Assembly (NCBI GenBank): GCA_025024175.1
Contig: QCXZ01000042.1
Location: 8,263,501-8,327,500 of the forward strand
DNA: 64,000 bases
Source: Rhyzopertha dominica
Lineage: Eukaryota > Arthropoda > Insecta > Coleoptera > Bostrichidae
Direction: 5' to 3'
Within the stretch, counting starts at the first letter, position 1; the number at the start of each line of letters is the position of its first letter. Under the pieces are notes generated by a model, which had not been told where the DNA came from, searched no databases, and worked only from the letters and a program-made list of their open reading frames with translations. The translations under genes were made by a program, and so were the position numbers. Of the stretch, positions 45,711-57,204 are shown one piece after another.

Positions 45711-48700
45711 TATGCTATATTTATAGTGATTTAAATCTTTGTAACTGGATACCTTCAATAAATTTTGCATTTCGTCGACTTTGTCCTTCCATTTATCAAA
45801 TTTCATGTAGTGACTCTAAATCAAGTATGTGTGCGTGGATATCGCTAAATGACGACTGACATCTAAATCCTTTGACAAACAATTCATCACCAAAATAATA
45901 AAAGGAAAAACAGGAATGTCATACCTAGATCGTAAAACCAACTACAACGATACTTCAATAAAAACCAAAGCAATTAATTATGCTTTTTTTGGCCGTCCGC
46001 AACGGCATACCCGAAAAGCAGTTTAATAAATTATGAATTCTGATAATTGTACGTCGACCGTGGTGTGGCCGATAATAAGTCGGCTGTTCCCATTCGGCGG
46101 CAGATGAAGACATGCTCTACTTCCCGGGTACAATACGTGTATATCGCCACCTAGACGAGACAACTTATGTGCCATTGTTAAATTATATGGTATCCTCACA
46201 CGAACCAGCCGAAATGGATACCTGTTACTACGCATGAGGTGGCAGTGTATGCTAATGGGGGACGAGAAGAAACAGTTTCATTCATATTTTTATGTGGTGT
46301 TGCATGGTGCATTTTTTCGGAGCATGATTTTAGCTTTCAGTCAGGAATTCGGCAACCTCTTCTTTGATGCTTTATGAAAACGAAACAAACTGAAACAATT
46401 AATTAGAAAATATATGCTGCATTCATTTTTGGATACCGCAATGTGATCTGTGCTGTTTCGTAGGTACTACTTGTATTTCTGTAGTCAGTAACAAATAGGG
46501 TAAGTCCGGGAGTGATGCCTCACTTTTTTGAGTTTCTCGCCTATTTAAATAGCCCCAAAGAGACGAGAAATAATTTTAAACCTTTGCTAATCTATAACCC
46601 ACTTCAGTAGGTTCTATTTGTGAAAGTGGTGGCAACTGTTCCAGTGGTTTTTCTAGTGTGAATTTCTCCGTAGGGTCACTGAGGAAAATGGTCCTGGGAC
46701 CTGATCTAGCGATGGGTCAGGGTTATGCTTTCACTGGAACTGCGTTTGGTGGTAGAATATACCAGTCTTGGTTAGGTTCTTGGCCACAGAAGAAATGCGT
46801 AATCAGGTATGATCTATGGATTGAATTGAATCCAGATATTGCGTTGCAATAGGTTGGAACATTCCATTCCCCACGTTCCGTGGTTTTGCGTTTATAATTC
46901 GTCAGAATTTCTAGAAAGAAAAAATAAAATCAAAAATACGTATGGCATCTCAACCTCTGAAAAGACTTTTATTTTGCACAAAACGAAGGACTTTCGTGAT
47001 GGTATTAAAAAAATATTACCTCTAACTTGCAATTCTGAAAAAAACTAACGTTACTTAGCGTATAACAAAGAGAAGTTCCAAACACTTGGGACCTAGGTTA
47101 CTTTTAAACAACTCAAGACGCTGCACGGATTAAAACGCATTCTAATGGGGCATAGAAAAATTATAGCCTGTGGACATCCGACCCGGTGAGGTGTCTCTCC
47201 CGGACTTATTCTAACATTTTTGTTTTGTTTTTGACACTGTTTATTTTTTTTAATTTAAATTGATACGATTGATATGATAGTATCTAAATATCATATAAAA
47301 TACAATCTGAGATTATATCAAAACGTCAATGAAATAAATGGAAATCGCAGTAATTTCTGTTGACTAGCGCAACAACCACTGACGACTCCTAAGCTGACAA
47401 AAGTATTAACGTTGATGGAGTTGTTCAGAATGTCGCGGGCTAACTATATTGCAAGGTATGAATACGAGAATAACAACAAGAAATTGAAACAAAGGTATTC
47501 AAAGAATGTCTGCCCGAAAAATTCAAACAAATCAACAATTACCACGATCGAAAACTTTGGCTGGTTAATAATTTAAACTCAGCAACGATCACCAGCAAAA
47601 CAAATCAGGTTTGTCGTTGATTTCTCAAAAAATTCTAGAAACAGTAATCAAGTGTGCTAGAAAATTTTATTGTCAGATGAGAGAAGATTTGCTAACGTCA
47701 AAGGCATATTTAATCAGAAAGCATACTTTGACTGAAACGATTCCATTCTGCATAGAGTTCCCCCCCCTGTTAAGAAATTTTCCAAAATATTCGGCCCTAA
47801 TGGTTGACACATTAGAAGAGCACATATTTGATGAGCCACATTTTTCTGAGGGGCATCCGATATTAGTATCGTTCCTACAAAATACGTTACAAGACGATTT
47901 AGGGGATATTCCATTACATATTGCAAGAAAATGAGCTAGGCCACAGATCTCAACTACATGTACAATGAAAAGTACGCCGTCTTCAAAATTTTTTAAAATA
48001 TGCAACACAAAAATCTGGATAACTTTTGTATAAAACAGTTTTTTGTATTTTCAACGGAAGAAATACGTATACTTAGCCCATGACCCTCTATATAAATTTT
48101 AATGAAACCTAATTTAAAGTGGCACATATAATGGTTTAGTTTTTACACAGATTAGAGATGGCGCAGGATTACATGAGTGATATCTCTTCCCAATATATGC
48201 AGTTTTTGAGAAAAAAGAAAATTAATAAATATGTCACAAAAACAAAGAAAAATCGTTCGGTTAGGATGGGAGAGCATAAGGTGCCAGCAACATTACGAAA
48301 GTACAAACAGACATAAAAGAAGCCGAGGTATTATACGCACTATAAATCTGCAATAAATTGTGATAAAATTAATTTACAGCTGCGCAAGTTCCGTATCGAA
48401 TCCAGCATTTACGACCTTAACACCAATGATTGAGAGCGATGCGCTGCATCTCTCTCACTGAAGCTAAATTACTGGCGATGGAAGACACATATTGGCAATC
48501 AAGGTTTTTGCTCTTGGTTTGGCACGAACTATGCATCGTCCTGACAAAGAAAATGTTAAAATAACAGGTTACTAACGCGCCGGACAATACTCGTTACTTT
48601 TCTTATAAAGGACTGTTGTTCGTAATGTAAATATAATAATACACGTGACTTCTTTCGAATGTAATGAATGAAGCGCGCTGATGTTAAGAAAAAGCCCTAG

Positions 48701-49489
48701 GTCAAGTGGGCGCTCACGCGCCTAAGACAAGGAAGCGCTGATTGTTATTACTGGATGGCACAATTTGAGGTTTAAAATTATAGCGTAGATTCACTTGGTC
48801 TTATAAGGTACGAGGAAAAAAATGAAACTGGATGAAAGTAGTTGGAATTGTTTAAAAAGCTTGTTCGTTAACTTCAAGCATGAAGCTTCTGCCTTACCAT
48901 CCATGAAGACTTCGACGTATTATCATCTCATAACTCATACGAAGATGAAATTTTATGCCCATGGTTATGTAAAATAATCTTTTTAAAGATAATGTCTTTC
49001 AAATCTCATCAAACATCGCACAGATAACATTAATTCTGTACCATACATCAGAAAATACTGGAGCAGAAGTTGTGTATTGCCTTGGGATGGTGTTGAAAGC
49101 CTACTACAATGAAGATCCAGCATATTACATCCCCATATCTCCCAAGAAGTATATTATCCATAAGTAATAATGGAAAAACCGTTATACTATCATCACAAGT
49201 ACTGCATATTCAGATATAATACGACACGGAGTTTCATCCTTATCCATGCATTTCCTACATCTACTCTTAACTGTTTCTTTAAACCTCAAACATATTTAAT
49301 AATTGTTGTAGCCCGGGAACGTCCATTGATGGATTTGTACTACCATACAAAGGAAGCTTGTGTATCTATGGAAATCACAACTTTGATTCAAACCCATATT
49401 CGGTTTTATTCTTCATAATCTTCTAGCGATGATGAGGCTTGAAGGTCAACTTTGTATGCAGTGCTAATCCCAATTATTTGACTTCATTC
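45711..49489. other. Non-coding stretch with two balanced blocks
   Basis: Balanced blocks lie at about 46010-46260 (GTACGTCGACCGTGG, TACTTCCCGGGTAC) and 48330-48760 (CGCGCTGATG, GGGCGCTCACGCG). A 107-codon plus frame at 47611-47934 (ISQKILETVIKCARKFYCQ) has balanced codons but no family I recognise and is left uncalled. Confidence 0.35.
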
Positions 49490-49695
49490 TTTAGCAGATC
49501 TTGTACCAGAGTTGAACTCCTTCAACTGCTAAAGACTTCTTCTTTGGCGGAACACAAAAGCTATTGCTAACGTTTTTGTATAGAATACCCATGCGGTGCC
49601 TTTTTGCAGTTAATTCGCTTAATTCGGTCAAATGGGGTTCTATCAAAAGCTTTTTGAATATCAAGACAGAACGAATGGCCGCGCTAAACAAAAAT
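49490..49695 (-). pseudogene. LINE reverse transcriptase fragment (motif A)
   Basis: On the minus strand HSFCLDIQKAFDRTPFDRIKRI (about 49685-49620) matches RT motif A, [FL]LDIEKAFDRTPHDRL. The catalytic Asp and the partner Asp of AFD are present. A later GVQ-GTRSAK (about 49518-49492, after a frameshift) may be the PQG motif B (GVRQGS). The piece is short and isolated, with no 3' tail. Confidence 0.5.
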
Positions 49696-50379
49696 CACTT
49701 TAATCACGCTTCGAGCTTATAAGGATACAGGAGGTAACTAATATGCAACAATTTACTGCCATTACAGTTCCTATTTTCCCATTACGAGATCGTATAGCAA
49801 GGTAGTTAGTTCTTCTTCTATAACAGTCATTATACGCAGTCAGTATTATAATTTCAAGACATCTTTCACTTACTGAGACAGTCGTTTAGCAACGTGTAAA
49901 TATAGGACTCCCTTTACTTAATAACCATGCAGCGGGCTATACTTTTGCAGCAGTACTAATTAAAATTTACGATAATGTCCGTAGCTGTGGTGGAATAAAT
50001 TCTGCGCAGAGCCATCAACGGTAAGGAAGAAAATAACGGCAGCCAACGGTATTTTGAATGGGGTGTCGTAATTTTTTGGGAGATTGTAGGTTATGAGGTT
50101 TATAGCAAATAAATATTGTATTTAGAAGGGTGAGTTTAAACAAATTATTATATATTTGACCCACCTAGGAATTGAACGCATGTTGGTGAGGGCACTGAAG
50201 ATGCAAGAATTAAATTAAGTAAAATAATGTCCTATATGATAAGTGGAAGGAACTGCTTTGTTTAAGGTTAACTAAAGAGAAGATAAAGCTAAAAAACATA
50301 CATTTTCTTGTTTTCTTCAAAAACTCCTATTCAGTAAACATCCAATATCGTACTGGAGTTCATACTGAAAAAACTGTAT
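49696..50379. other. AT-rich non-coding stretch
   Basis: Nothing recognisable. Confidence 0.4.
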
Positions 50380-50640
50380 GGATCTGCCCGAGTGATGTCG
50401 AGGCTCGCACGTATGCTAATTTGAAATCGAAGACCATGAAAGGCAGACTCTATAATCTCGCCTGCTAGATGGATGTTAAATTAACGAGTAGTTTCCGGCC
50501 CACACACGAAATTTCACGCTTTTCGCGACTGTAGTAGCTCATATTGGCAATTATTGTAATAGGCGAGCAAAACCGCCGCTGGCCGGCGATGGATAATTAT
50601 AAATAACGATTTAGTGGACTGCTGGCATGTGGGGCTGATA
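50380..50640. promoter_or_regulatory. Candidate cis-regulatory block
   Basis: Balanced block with TTAAATTAACGAG near 50476, GGCAATTATTGTAATAGGC near 50546, CCGCCGCTGGCCGGCG near 50571 and GATAATTATAAATAACG near 50589. The alternation of GC words and AT homeodomain cores is characteristic of insect enhancers. Inference. Confidence 0.35.
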
Positions 50641-50733
50641 TTAAAGATCAGAGGAGGCTGAGGTTATGTTAATTTTGCAAAGTCGATGGTTATCTGTCAT
50701 CCGTAATTTATGGGATTATATTTTTTTGATTGT

Positions 50734-51022
50734 GGAATGGAAGGATTTTGGTTTGATGAAGTATGGATCGCAGATCCTCATTCAACCAATACAACGAGCG
50801 CCTTATAGCAATGGATTTGTAAAAACATTCGATGTAAAGAAACTTCTGTGTGAAATAATGGAATGGAAGCGTTTTGGTTTGAAGGCATCCGTGGTTGCTT
50901 TCCGAGCTGTTTCCCACATTCCTTGTTTGGTCTTGACGTCGCTGTCTTGCTCAGCAGTAGCTCTGAGCAATTTAAAAGCTACTTCTGAGGACGACACCGA
51001 CATGAGTGTCGAAACGTCGAGA
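50734..51022 (+). repeat. Dispersed repeat, copy B, with hammerhead-like motif
   Basis: Opens with a direct repeat: GGAATGGAAG-NN-TTTGGTTTGA occurs at 50734-50755 and 50860-50882. It shares TTTTGGTTTGAAGGC with 37960-37974. Its right part has CTGAGGA (50985-50991), stem GACAC (50993-50997), loop, stem GTGTC (51006-51010), GAA (51011-51013), then ACGT and C51018. This is hammerhead-like, but one extra C (50992) separates the core from stem II and no stem I partner is visible. Such CTGAnGA...GTCGAAACGTC signatures accompany Penelope-type and related retroelements in many animals (general knowledge). A 145-codon plus frame over the repeat (50666-51103) is not a recognised protein. Confidence 0.5.
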
Positions 51023-52094
51023 CCCAACAAGCAACGTGGAAATCAGCCGGAGAACAAGATGTCATGCTATGGACATACTGAAATAGTCACAAACTGGTAT
51101 TGAAAACAGTGTTGAATTAATTTAATGAATGAGCAGTGAGGGGAAACAATTGTAAGCCGTATAGGTAGTAATACAATTAAATTTTATCAGAAATACTTGA
51201 AAGCTTTCGGTCATTTATATGATGTGATTTCAAAAATGTTTAAAAAGTTGGTAGTAAAGAGTTAGACGAAAAAGGTGAAGGATCTCACTGACAACATGAA
51301 AGCTAATGCATCAACAACAAGGTAACAATTGATGCATTTTCAGAGCATTATGTGACAGACACTACTCATATAACTTACTGGCCAATTGCATTCCTACCTC
51401 AAAATGAACAGTAATACCATTGTACTGCAGGAGTTTTTTAATCTTATACGTGCCAAACGTAATAAAGAAGCTACTACAGCTTTGACTTTTATGGTTTATA
51501 GGGAAATTCTTAAGATAAACAAATCTTAAGAACATGTAATTATTTATATCAATTTCAAACTAACAACTCTAGAAACCTACACTAAACAGTATGCATCATG
51601 TGTATAAATAATCAGTTAGTACTCTTGCCATAACCTCTTCTAATAGCTTTCTCCAGATGATTTGCAGAAAGAAATATTAGCATCAAGTACTCAAGATACA
51701 CTACGATGGAATAGACGCAATAACTACTTTGTTTGCGGTGCATTTGCAAATTAAGTAAGCCGTTTCCAATTTGAGAAAAACATTGTTCCGATTCATCAAC
51801 AAGCACATAAATATATATTTAATTAGTATATAGATGTGTCAAAGACAAATAATTCCTTGTCAATCAACGATAGCAAAATCGCAGGATTGTTAAAGATATT
51901 TCTTAGGATATAGCAAGCTACATCTCTACACAGAATACCAACATATAATAGAAAAATTAAAAAATATTTAAAATATTTATTTTAAGATCATTGACGACAC
52001 GACGAAGAAACAACGTCACTATAATAAAACTATATGCATTTATTACTCAATGAATTGATCTAGGATATTTCCGAACGCGCTTTGCAACGATACT
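51023..52094. other. AT-rich non-coding stretch
   Basis: A 10-bp inverted repeat AATGCATCAA / TTGATGCATT lies at 51305-51314 and 51329-51338. No gene supported. Confidence 0.4.
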
Positions 52095-52410
52095 CCAAGA
52101 AAAGATATTTGGTGCACCGGTACATTCTGGTCTAGCCGTAAGTTAATTCTTTGATAACGAGTTTGCTATCAGATGGACAGGCTGGAGGGTAGTTGTAGAA
52201 TGACCACCCCGATCGCCAGATTTGACTTCTTTAGATTTTTCTGTGGGGTCATTTAAAAGTATGGTACACGTAAATCCATACACATTGGAAGAATTCGTAT
52301 TCGAGCTGAAATGCCATTACTACCTCCAGACGTCAAACACAACATTTAAATAAGGGTCAATCTGCTACTTGGGCAATGTCAAGTTGTTAATGGACTGCAA
52401 TTTGAGTATT
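52095..52410 (+). pseudogene. Tc1/mariner-like transposase fragment
   Basis: One frame with three stops reads GAPVHSGLAVS, FFDNEFAIRWTGW, PPRSPDLTSLDF, SFKSMVHVNPYTLEEF. This is the QDGAPxH...WIGR...WPPRSPDLTPLDFFLWG...VY segment of DUF4817-associated transposases, with the third acidic residue (SPDLTxLD) kept. A shifted GQCQVVNGLQFEYL-like tail follows. The 5' half and both inverted repeats are missing. Related to, but not the same copy as, 57205-58177. Confidence 0.75.
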
Positions 52411-52460
52411 TGGGTGCGTAAAGTGCTTTTTTGCTAATTTTAAATCTTGTTAATTTATTA

Positions 52461-52488
52461 AATGTGAAGACCTTTTGGTCTTCACATT
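52461..52488. repeat. Perfect 12-bp hairpin
   Basis: AATGTGAAGACC (52461-52472), loop TTTT, GGTCTTCACATT (52477-52488). It lies just beyond the transposase relic, so it may be part of that element's 3' end. No T-tract that would suggest a Pol III terminator function. Confidence 0.8.
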
Positions 52489-53439
52489 GATTTTCACAGT
52501 GATTTTTCACTCGATTACGTTTTTTTATTTGTTTTTATGTCAAATGACATTATGGTTGAGTTCCTTAGACATTAGAGCTCGAACGAGACAAAAAAATTCA
52601 TACGGTTCTATTAAAAAAATTGTTTTATCCATCTCAAACTAATCTCCGAGTATTTTTTTAATTTTATGCAAATAACTTAATTTACCTATACCGTCACTGA
52701 TAACTTTACATTGAATTAGTTCAAAACCAACAAAAAATGGGCGATCTTTACTCTGATACCTAAACTTCAACTTAGCTCTGAAATTAACCCTCCATTCTTA
52801 GATAGTTTGCAGAGTTTTTGGAGTCTGCGCCCATACTTTCCGCTTCAACTGTCAGTTTACTTCCGCTTCAGTGTCTGCTCGAACAGTATATGTATATACA
52901 GTCGTGAGAACAGAACAGAGAGCTTTGTAACGAGGCGACCAAGCCAAGGACGTCTGTGATTTACGGTCGACCAAGTTACCGAACTAATGGAGAGTGGCGC
53001 GCACTCAGGAACTTGTAGGGAGTACTGCAAGAAGCGCTGTCNAAACGTTTACAAAATATGATTGATGGAATTCTTGAAGATTAATACCTGCAATTGTGGC
53101 TTGAGAAGANCTTACCTTTCGTGTGCAGTTTGGTTTATTGAAGGATTTCTACTCTTTTAAAATGTTTTCCTCAAAACCTATGCATGATTTTTAACATTTC
53201 CAGAGTTCATGTGCCAGTTTTCCCGAACTACATGGAAAAAATGACAATTATAAAAAACAACAGTCACCAAAAATCTCATAGGAGACAGGAGAAACGTACC
53301 TATCCCGCGTATGCTACGCCACTGGCAATACAACATAAGTAATAACACCGGACCAGTTGAGATCGTTCTAATCCGGCACCTTTGGCTAAGTACCTAATTA
53401 AATCAAATAACTGTTGTTTTAATTTAGTTGTGGTGTTCG
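52489..53439. other. Non-coding stretch
   Basis: CTTCCGCTTCA occurs twice 24 bp apart near 52838-52875. Ns at 53042 and 53110. No gene supported. Confidence 0.4.
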
Positions 53440-54060
53440 CGTGTCGCTACTGATTAATTGTTGTAATACGGATGTCACTCGTACATGAATAATAGTTAAT
53501 TATGCGTGGTTCTGAACGGCAGGCTGGCATTAATCACGACGAATATGGGAGGAGACGTGCAATAGTGTGTAGGCAGTACGTATGCTGTTCGACAGAGGAG
53601 CTAAAACTTGCTACTGTTGATGCTAGGTTAGTTCTGCGGTTGCCCATGCTATCTAATTAAGAAGGCGCAAAAATTACGTGCATGTTTCACGGATAATTAA
53701 ACATAAAATACTGCAACAAAATGAAGTAACAATTCGTAGTGGATGCCAGATGCGCGGAAGGCAGTCAGCATTAGGAAATGTCATAGAACGTGGTAAATCG
53801 TCACTTCCAATTTTCGCAATTTGCAAATCGAAACCGTCATTTATTGTCTCCACCAAAGAGAAGGCAATTTTTTTAATGGTTCCATTACATAATGTGTAAA
53901 GTATTCGTGGGAACATTTTCAGTCATTTTAATATAGATAGATACGAAATTTGCTATTTCTTTAATGCATTTCGCTACGCAGCAAGAAGTCGAATCCGCAA
54001 GTCGTGGGCAAAGATTTATGCATAAATTGACCGCTGAAATTCGTTACGATTGCGCAAGGT
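53440..54060. promoter_or_regulatory. Balanced-composition block
   Basis: Contains ACTGATTAATTG (53449-53460), AGTTAATTATGCGTGG near 53493, ATCTAATTAAG near 53650 and GGATAATTAAAC near 53692. Overlapping frames on both strands (53674-53916 minus, 53678-53899 plus) reflect composition. Candidate enhancer, inference only. Confidence 0.3.
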
Positions 54061-56059
54061 TGATCAAGTCCGACCAAGTAAATTAATTGTTGTTTTCTGT
54101 CTTACCTGGCAAAACTCGATCAGCATAAATTTGTTTGGTAAACTTTGTATAATATCAAAGATCAATCACGAATGTACCTACAATCTATTGAATTATATTT
54201 GGAAGGACTACTGTCCAATCAAATTTTGTGCCTGGAGGTACTACTAACTTCTATTTATACTTTAAGAGTTTACTCAAAGGTTTACGTAAACATATGCGCC
54301 AGTATTCGTAAAGCAGTGCATCCTGTGACATACCTCTTTTATTTTAACAGCACTTGTCGGGTAAAGCAATCACTGTGTGTCGTCAATAGCAATATTAACC
54401 CAAATTATCATTCTGACCCTTTCCTTATATAAAAGTGACTTTGAAGTGACAGGTGTGACATGCCAGTAATAACCATTATAAAATACTGAAAATTCTGCTG
54501 TAATTATTTCATAAAATGACGTGTAGTACATTATCAAGTGCTTAAAAATACTTTACAGTCTTTATGAGTGTAGAATATGGCTGACAACTTTTAATTATGA
54601 TGCAGAAGAACAAATAATTCATGCTATGCGAAGTGGAAACATGAGTGTAATGTTACTTTCTTGCTCTGCTATAGAAAAACTAGAAATAGTAATCTATACG
54701 TGACAACATTAAATCAAAGACAGTATCCAAATATATGAAAGATTATTTAAAACTAAGAATTAAGGGCCCACTGTTAAGTTTGATGATTTACCTTAAAAGA
54801 GAGAAAAATGATATTAAGCATATGGATTTTGCACTATAATATTGCATACAATTTGAATCTTAAAAAAAAGTTAATACAGATCAACAGGTCCAAAACAGGT
54901 TACAGTCTTGGTATGCCTGTAAAGGACTGGTTTTGATTATGTATATTGCATGTTTCTTTCGCCATTTGATATTGTGTTTGCATAAACGCTATGCAAAGAC
55001 TTAAAAATGTGCAATGACAGTATATTAAATATGTATGCCCTAAACTGCTTATAATAATGATTTTCTGTTTCAATATTCCCTAGTTGAAAGTTGGACGTAA
55101 GGTTTACGATTTGTGCTTTATTCGTATTGCTTTAAATGGACTACTCTGAAGTGCTTTTTTGTCTTATGTTTGTGAGTGTGGGCAGGAACAAAGTTAGAAA
55201 CTCTTTGCATATGACAAACTATAGAGTGTGTTGACGTGATATCACAAAGCTAATCTAGAAGGAACCTGGAAGCCCACCAAACCTAAGTTAGTAATAATGG
55301 AGCATTAAAATTGTCACAGTTGTACACTTTTGTGAACTGATGTGATAAGTAACATAATGGGGCCGTAGAAGGGTTATCATTCTACAGATTTTAGCCTGAA
55401 AAAGATAATACTGAAAAGATTTGTGAATTAAGGTTGAAAAGAAGGAAAGAGCTAAACAATTAATAATTAATCACGTATGTGAAGTATATAAGGCCTCCAG
55501 CGTACGTAAAATTATAAATAAAAAGAGTGTTTTAGTTAATGCATCATCAATCTATCCTTGTGAAATTCGGGGGTCCCTTGAGTGGGTGATCTTGCATGCA
55601 CTTGGAAGCAGTGAAGCAGAAAACAGTAAACTTCGCACATCGAAAAACGAAATCGTATAATATATTCAACTAAATGCAGTAGAACAGGAGCTGCTTGTAG
55701 AAGTAGGATAACTCTTGTTATTCCTTTATCCAAGAGGAATTATAACCACGTTGTTTTCTACGTAAATTACACAAATTTCTGAACGGAAATTGTGCAATCT
55801 GGACCTCGCATACCTCCTGGCGGTTTGATCGTGAGAAGGTAAGCAGCTACTAAGCTTAAGGCAACCATGCAAATTGAACCTAATCTACATACCTACTTGC
55901 CAGAATATCAATAACCGACACTAGAATTTTCATCTGATATTACTAGTGCACTACTAGAGCATGCAACATCAAATCGTTTGTTATTAAAATTTTCGGAATG
56001 AAGAGTACGCAACTTCCTGTTAGGTAGCCGCAAGTAGAAGCCAGCTTAGGCCGGTGGAT
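54061..56059. other. AT-rich non-coding stretch
   Basis: No gene or repeat can be supported. Confidence 0.4.
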
Positions 56060-56520
56060 TTCAATTTTAGCAAATTACCGTCACGCCAGGATCTAATAAC
56101 AGCCGCTAACGCCTCAGAGTGCAGCTTTGGTGATTTTTTTTTCGGAGCATTAACTTTTTCCCGCAAAACGGATCCATAGCTGGCAGTATTTTGACCTCAA
56201 TAGGCGCCGCGCGGATATTAGCGGCAGCCATGCAATACGAGAATTAGCGAAATAAAATATACCCACCGCGCATGGAATTTCTAATGAAAGTGCCTCAATA
56301 ATTATCATTTATTCAGGCAATTATCGTTTGGATGTAAATACGGCAGGGAGATGGCCTGCAGTTTCCCATGCGGGATCGATGGCTGAAAGAGTGACGTAAC
56401 ACGTGTGCACTGATACGAATTTGCATGGATTTGCATACCGGCTACCTCTGATAGATCGGGAGCTGCTTTGGACAACCAGTAGCCGAAGGCAGTGGCGGTT
56501 CGCAGAATATGTCGTCTAAA
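56060..56520. promoter_or_regulatory. Strong enhancer-like block: CRE-like, E-box, two octamers
   Basis: Within 45 bp lie TGACGTAA (56392-56399, bZIP/CRE-like), CACGTG (56400-56405, bHLH E-box) and two identical octamers ATTTGCAT (56419-56426 and 56429-56436). The octamers are the POU-domain consensus, repeated at a 10-bp step. The same block has GCAAATTACC near 56079, TCTAATAACAGC near 56093, CAATAATTATC near 56295 and GCAATTATCG near 56318. There is no ORF. The motif cluster is visible in the sequence; its function is inferred. Confidence 0.4.
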
Positions 56521-56801
56521 ATGTGTTAGCGGTTTAGAACAAAAAAAAATATTGCAATTTTCTAATTACCTCGACAACAGTTAATCGTTATAGTTGTATT
56601 ATATCAATATTAAAAGATACATCTGGGTATCCATCCCAGAAATATAACTCGCTTCTACTGTACAATGTCAAGTTGTGGAATGTGTTAAAGCAGCTGCCAT
56701 CTAGATACTGCTATATGATTTACAGCTGCTGCAAGAAAAAAGAAAACAAAATACAAAATCCCTGGATTTGACGATGATGACTTAAAATGAATGTAGAAAG
56801 C

Positions 56802-56870
56802 TTTAACCGGGACTTGAACCCTGGAACCCTGCGTTCAAAGTGTGATCCCACTACAACACCAAAGTCCTAT
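56802..56870 (-). repeat. tRNA-derived sequence (SINE head or tRNA pseudogene)
   Basis: On the minus strand, a Pol III A-box-like TGGTGTTGTAGTGG (56861-56848) is followed about 28 nt later by a canonical B box GGTTCAAGTCC (56820-56810) inside GGGTTCAAGTCCC. A D-arm-like and a T-arm-like region are present. The 5' and 3' flanks do not form a 7-bp acceptor stem and one T-stem pair is mismatched, so it is not a functional tRNA. A tRNA-related SINE head is the likeliest reading; no body or second copy was found here. Confidence 0.55.
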
Positions 56871-57204
56871 TCAGATTCGAGATCAAGGTGGCACATATGC
56901 ATCAAAGTTTAACTGCATGTAACGTTACTGAAGGCCACCCAGCCCATTTGTAGCTGAATCGCTCGTCGCTAAGTATTTTCGAACTACAGGCGAAAATTGT
57001 CATTCATCAATATAATACAAGATATTTCACGAACGATAATGACCTTGACGAAATTAAAAATGCAACCCAAAATACATTCTCATAGCCAATGTGGTTATGT
57101 TACGTAATAGTATTATTTCAAAACTAAATTGGGAATCCATGACGGCTATGCGCTATGGTTCCTGTCACTGTATTTATTAAAAGCCAAAATGTATTAAAAT
57201 GATG

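Noticed and set aside
47611..47934. 107-codon frame as a gene
   Set aside because: Codon use is acceptable but no motif was recognised and an overlapping minus frame of equal length exists.
50666..51103. 145-codon frame as a host protein
   Set aside because: It runs across the dispersed repeat with its direct repeats and hammerhead-like hairpin, so the frame is incidental.
56802..56870. Functional tRNA gene
   Set aside because: The acceptor stem does not pair and the T stem has a mismatch.
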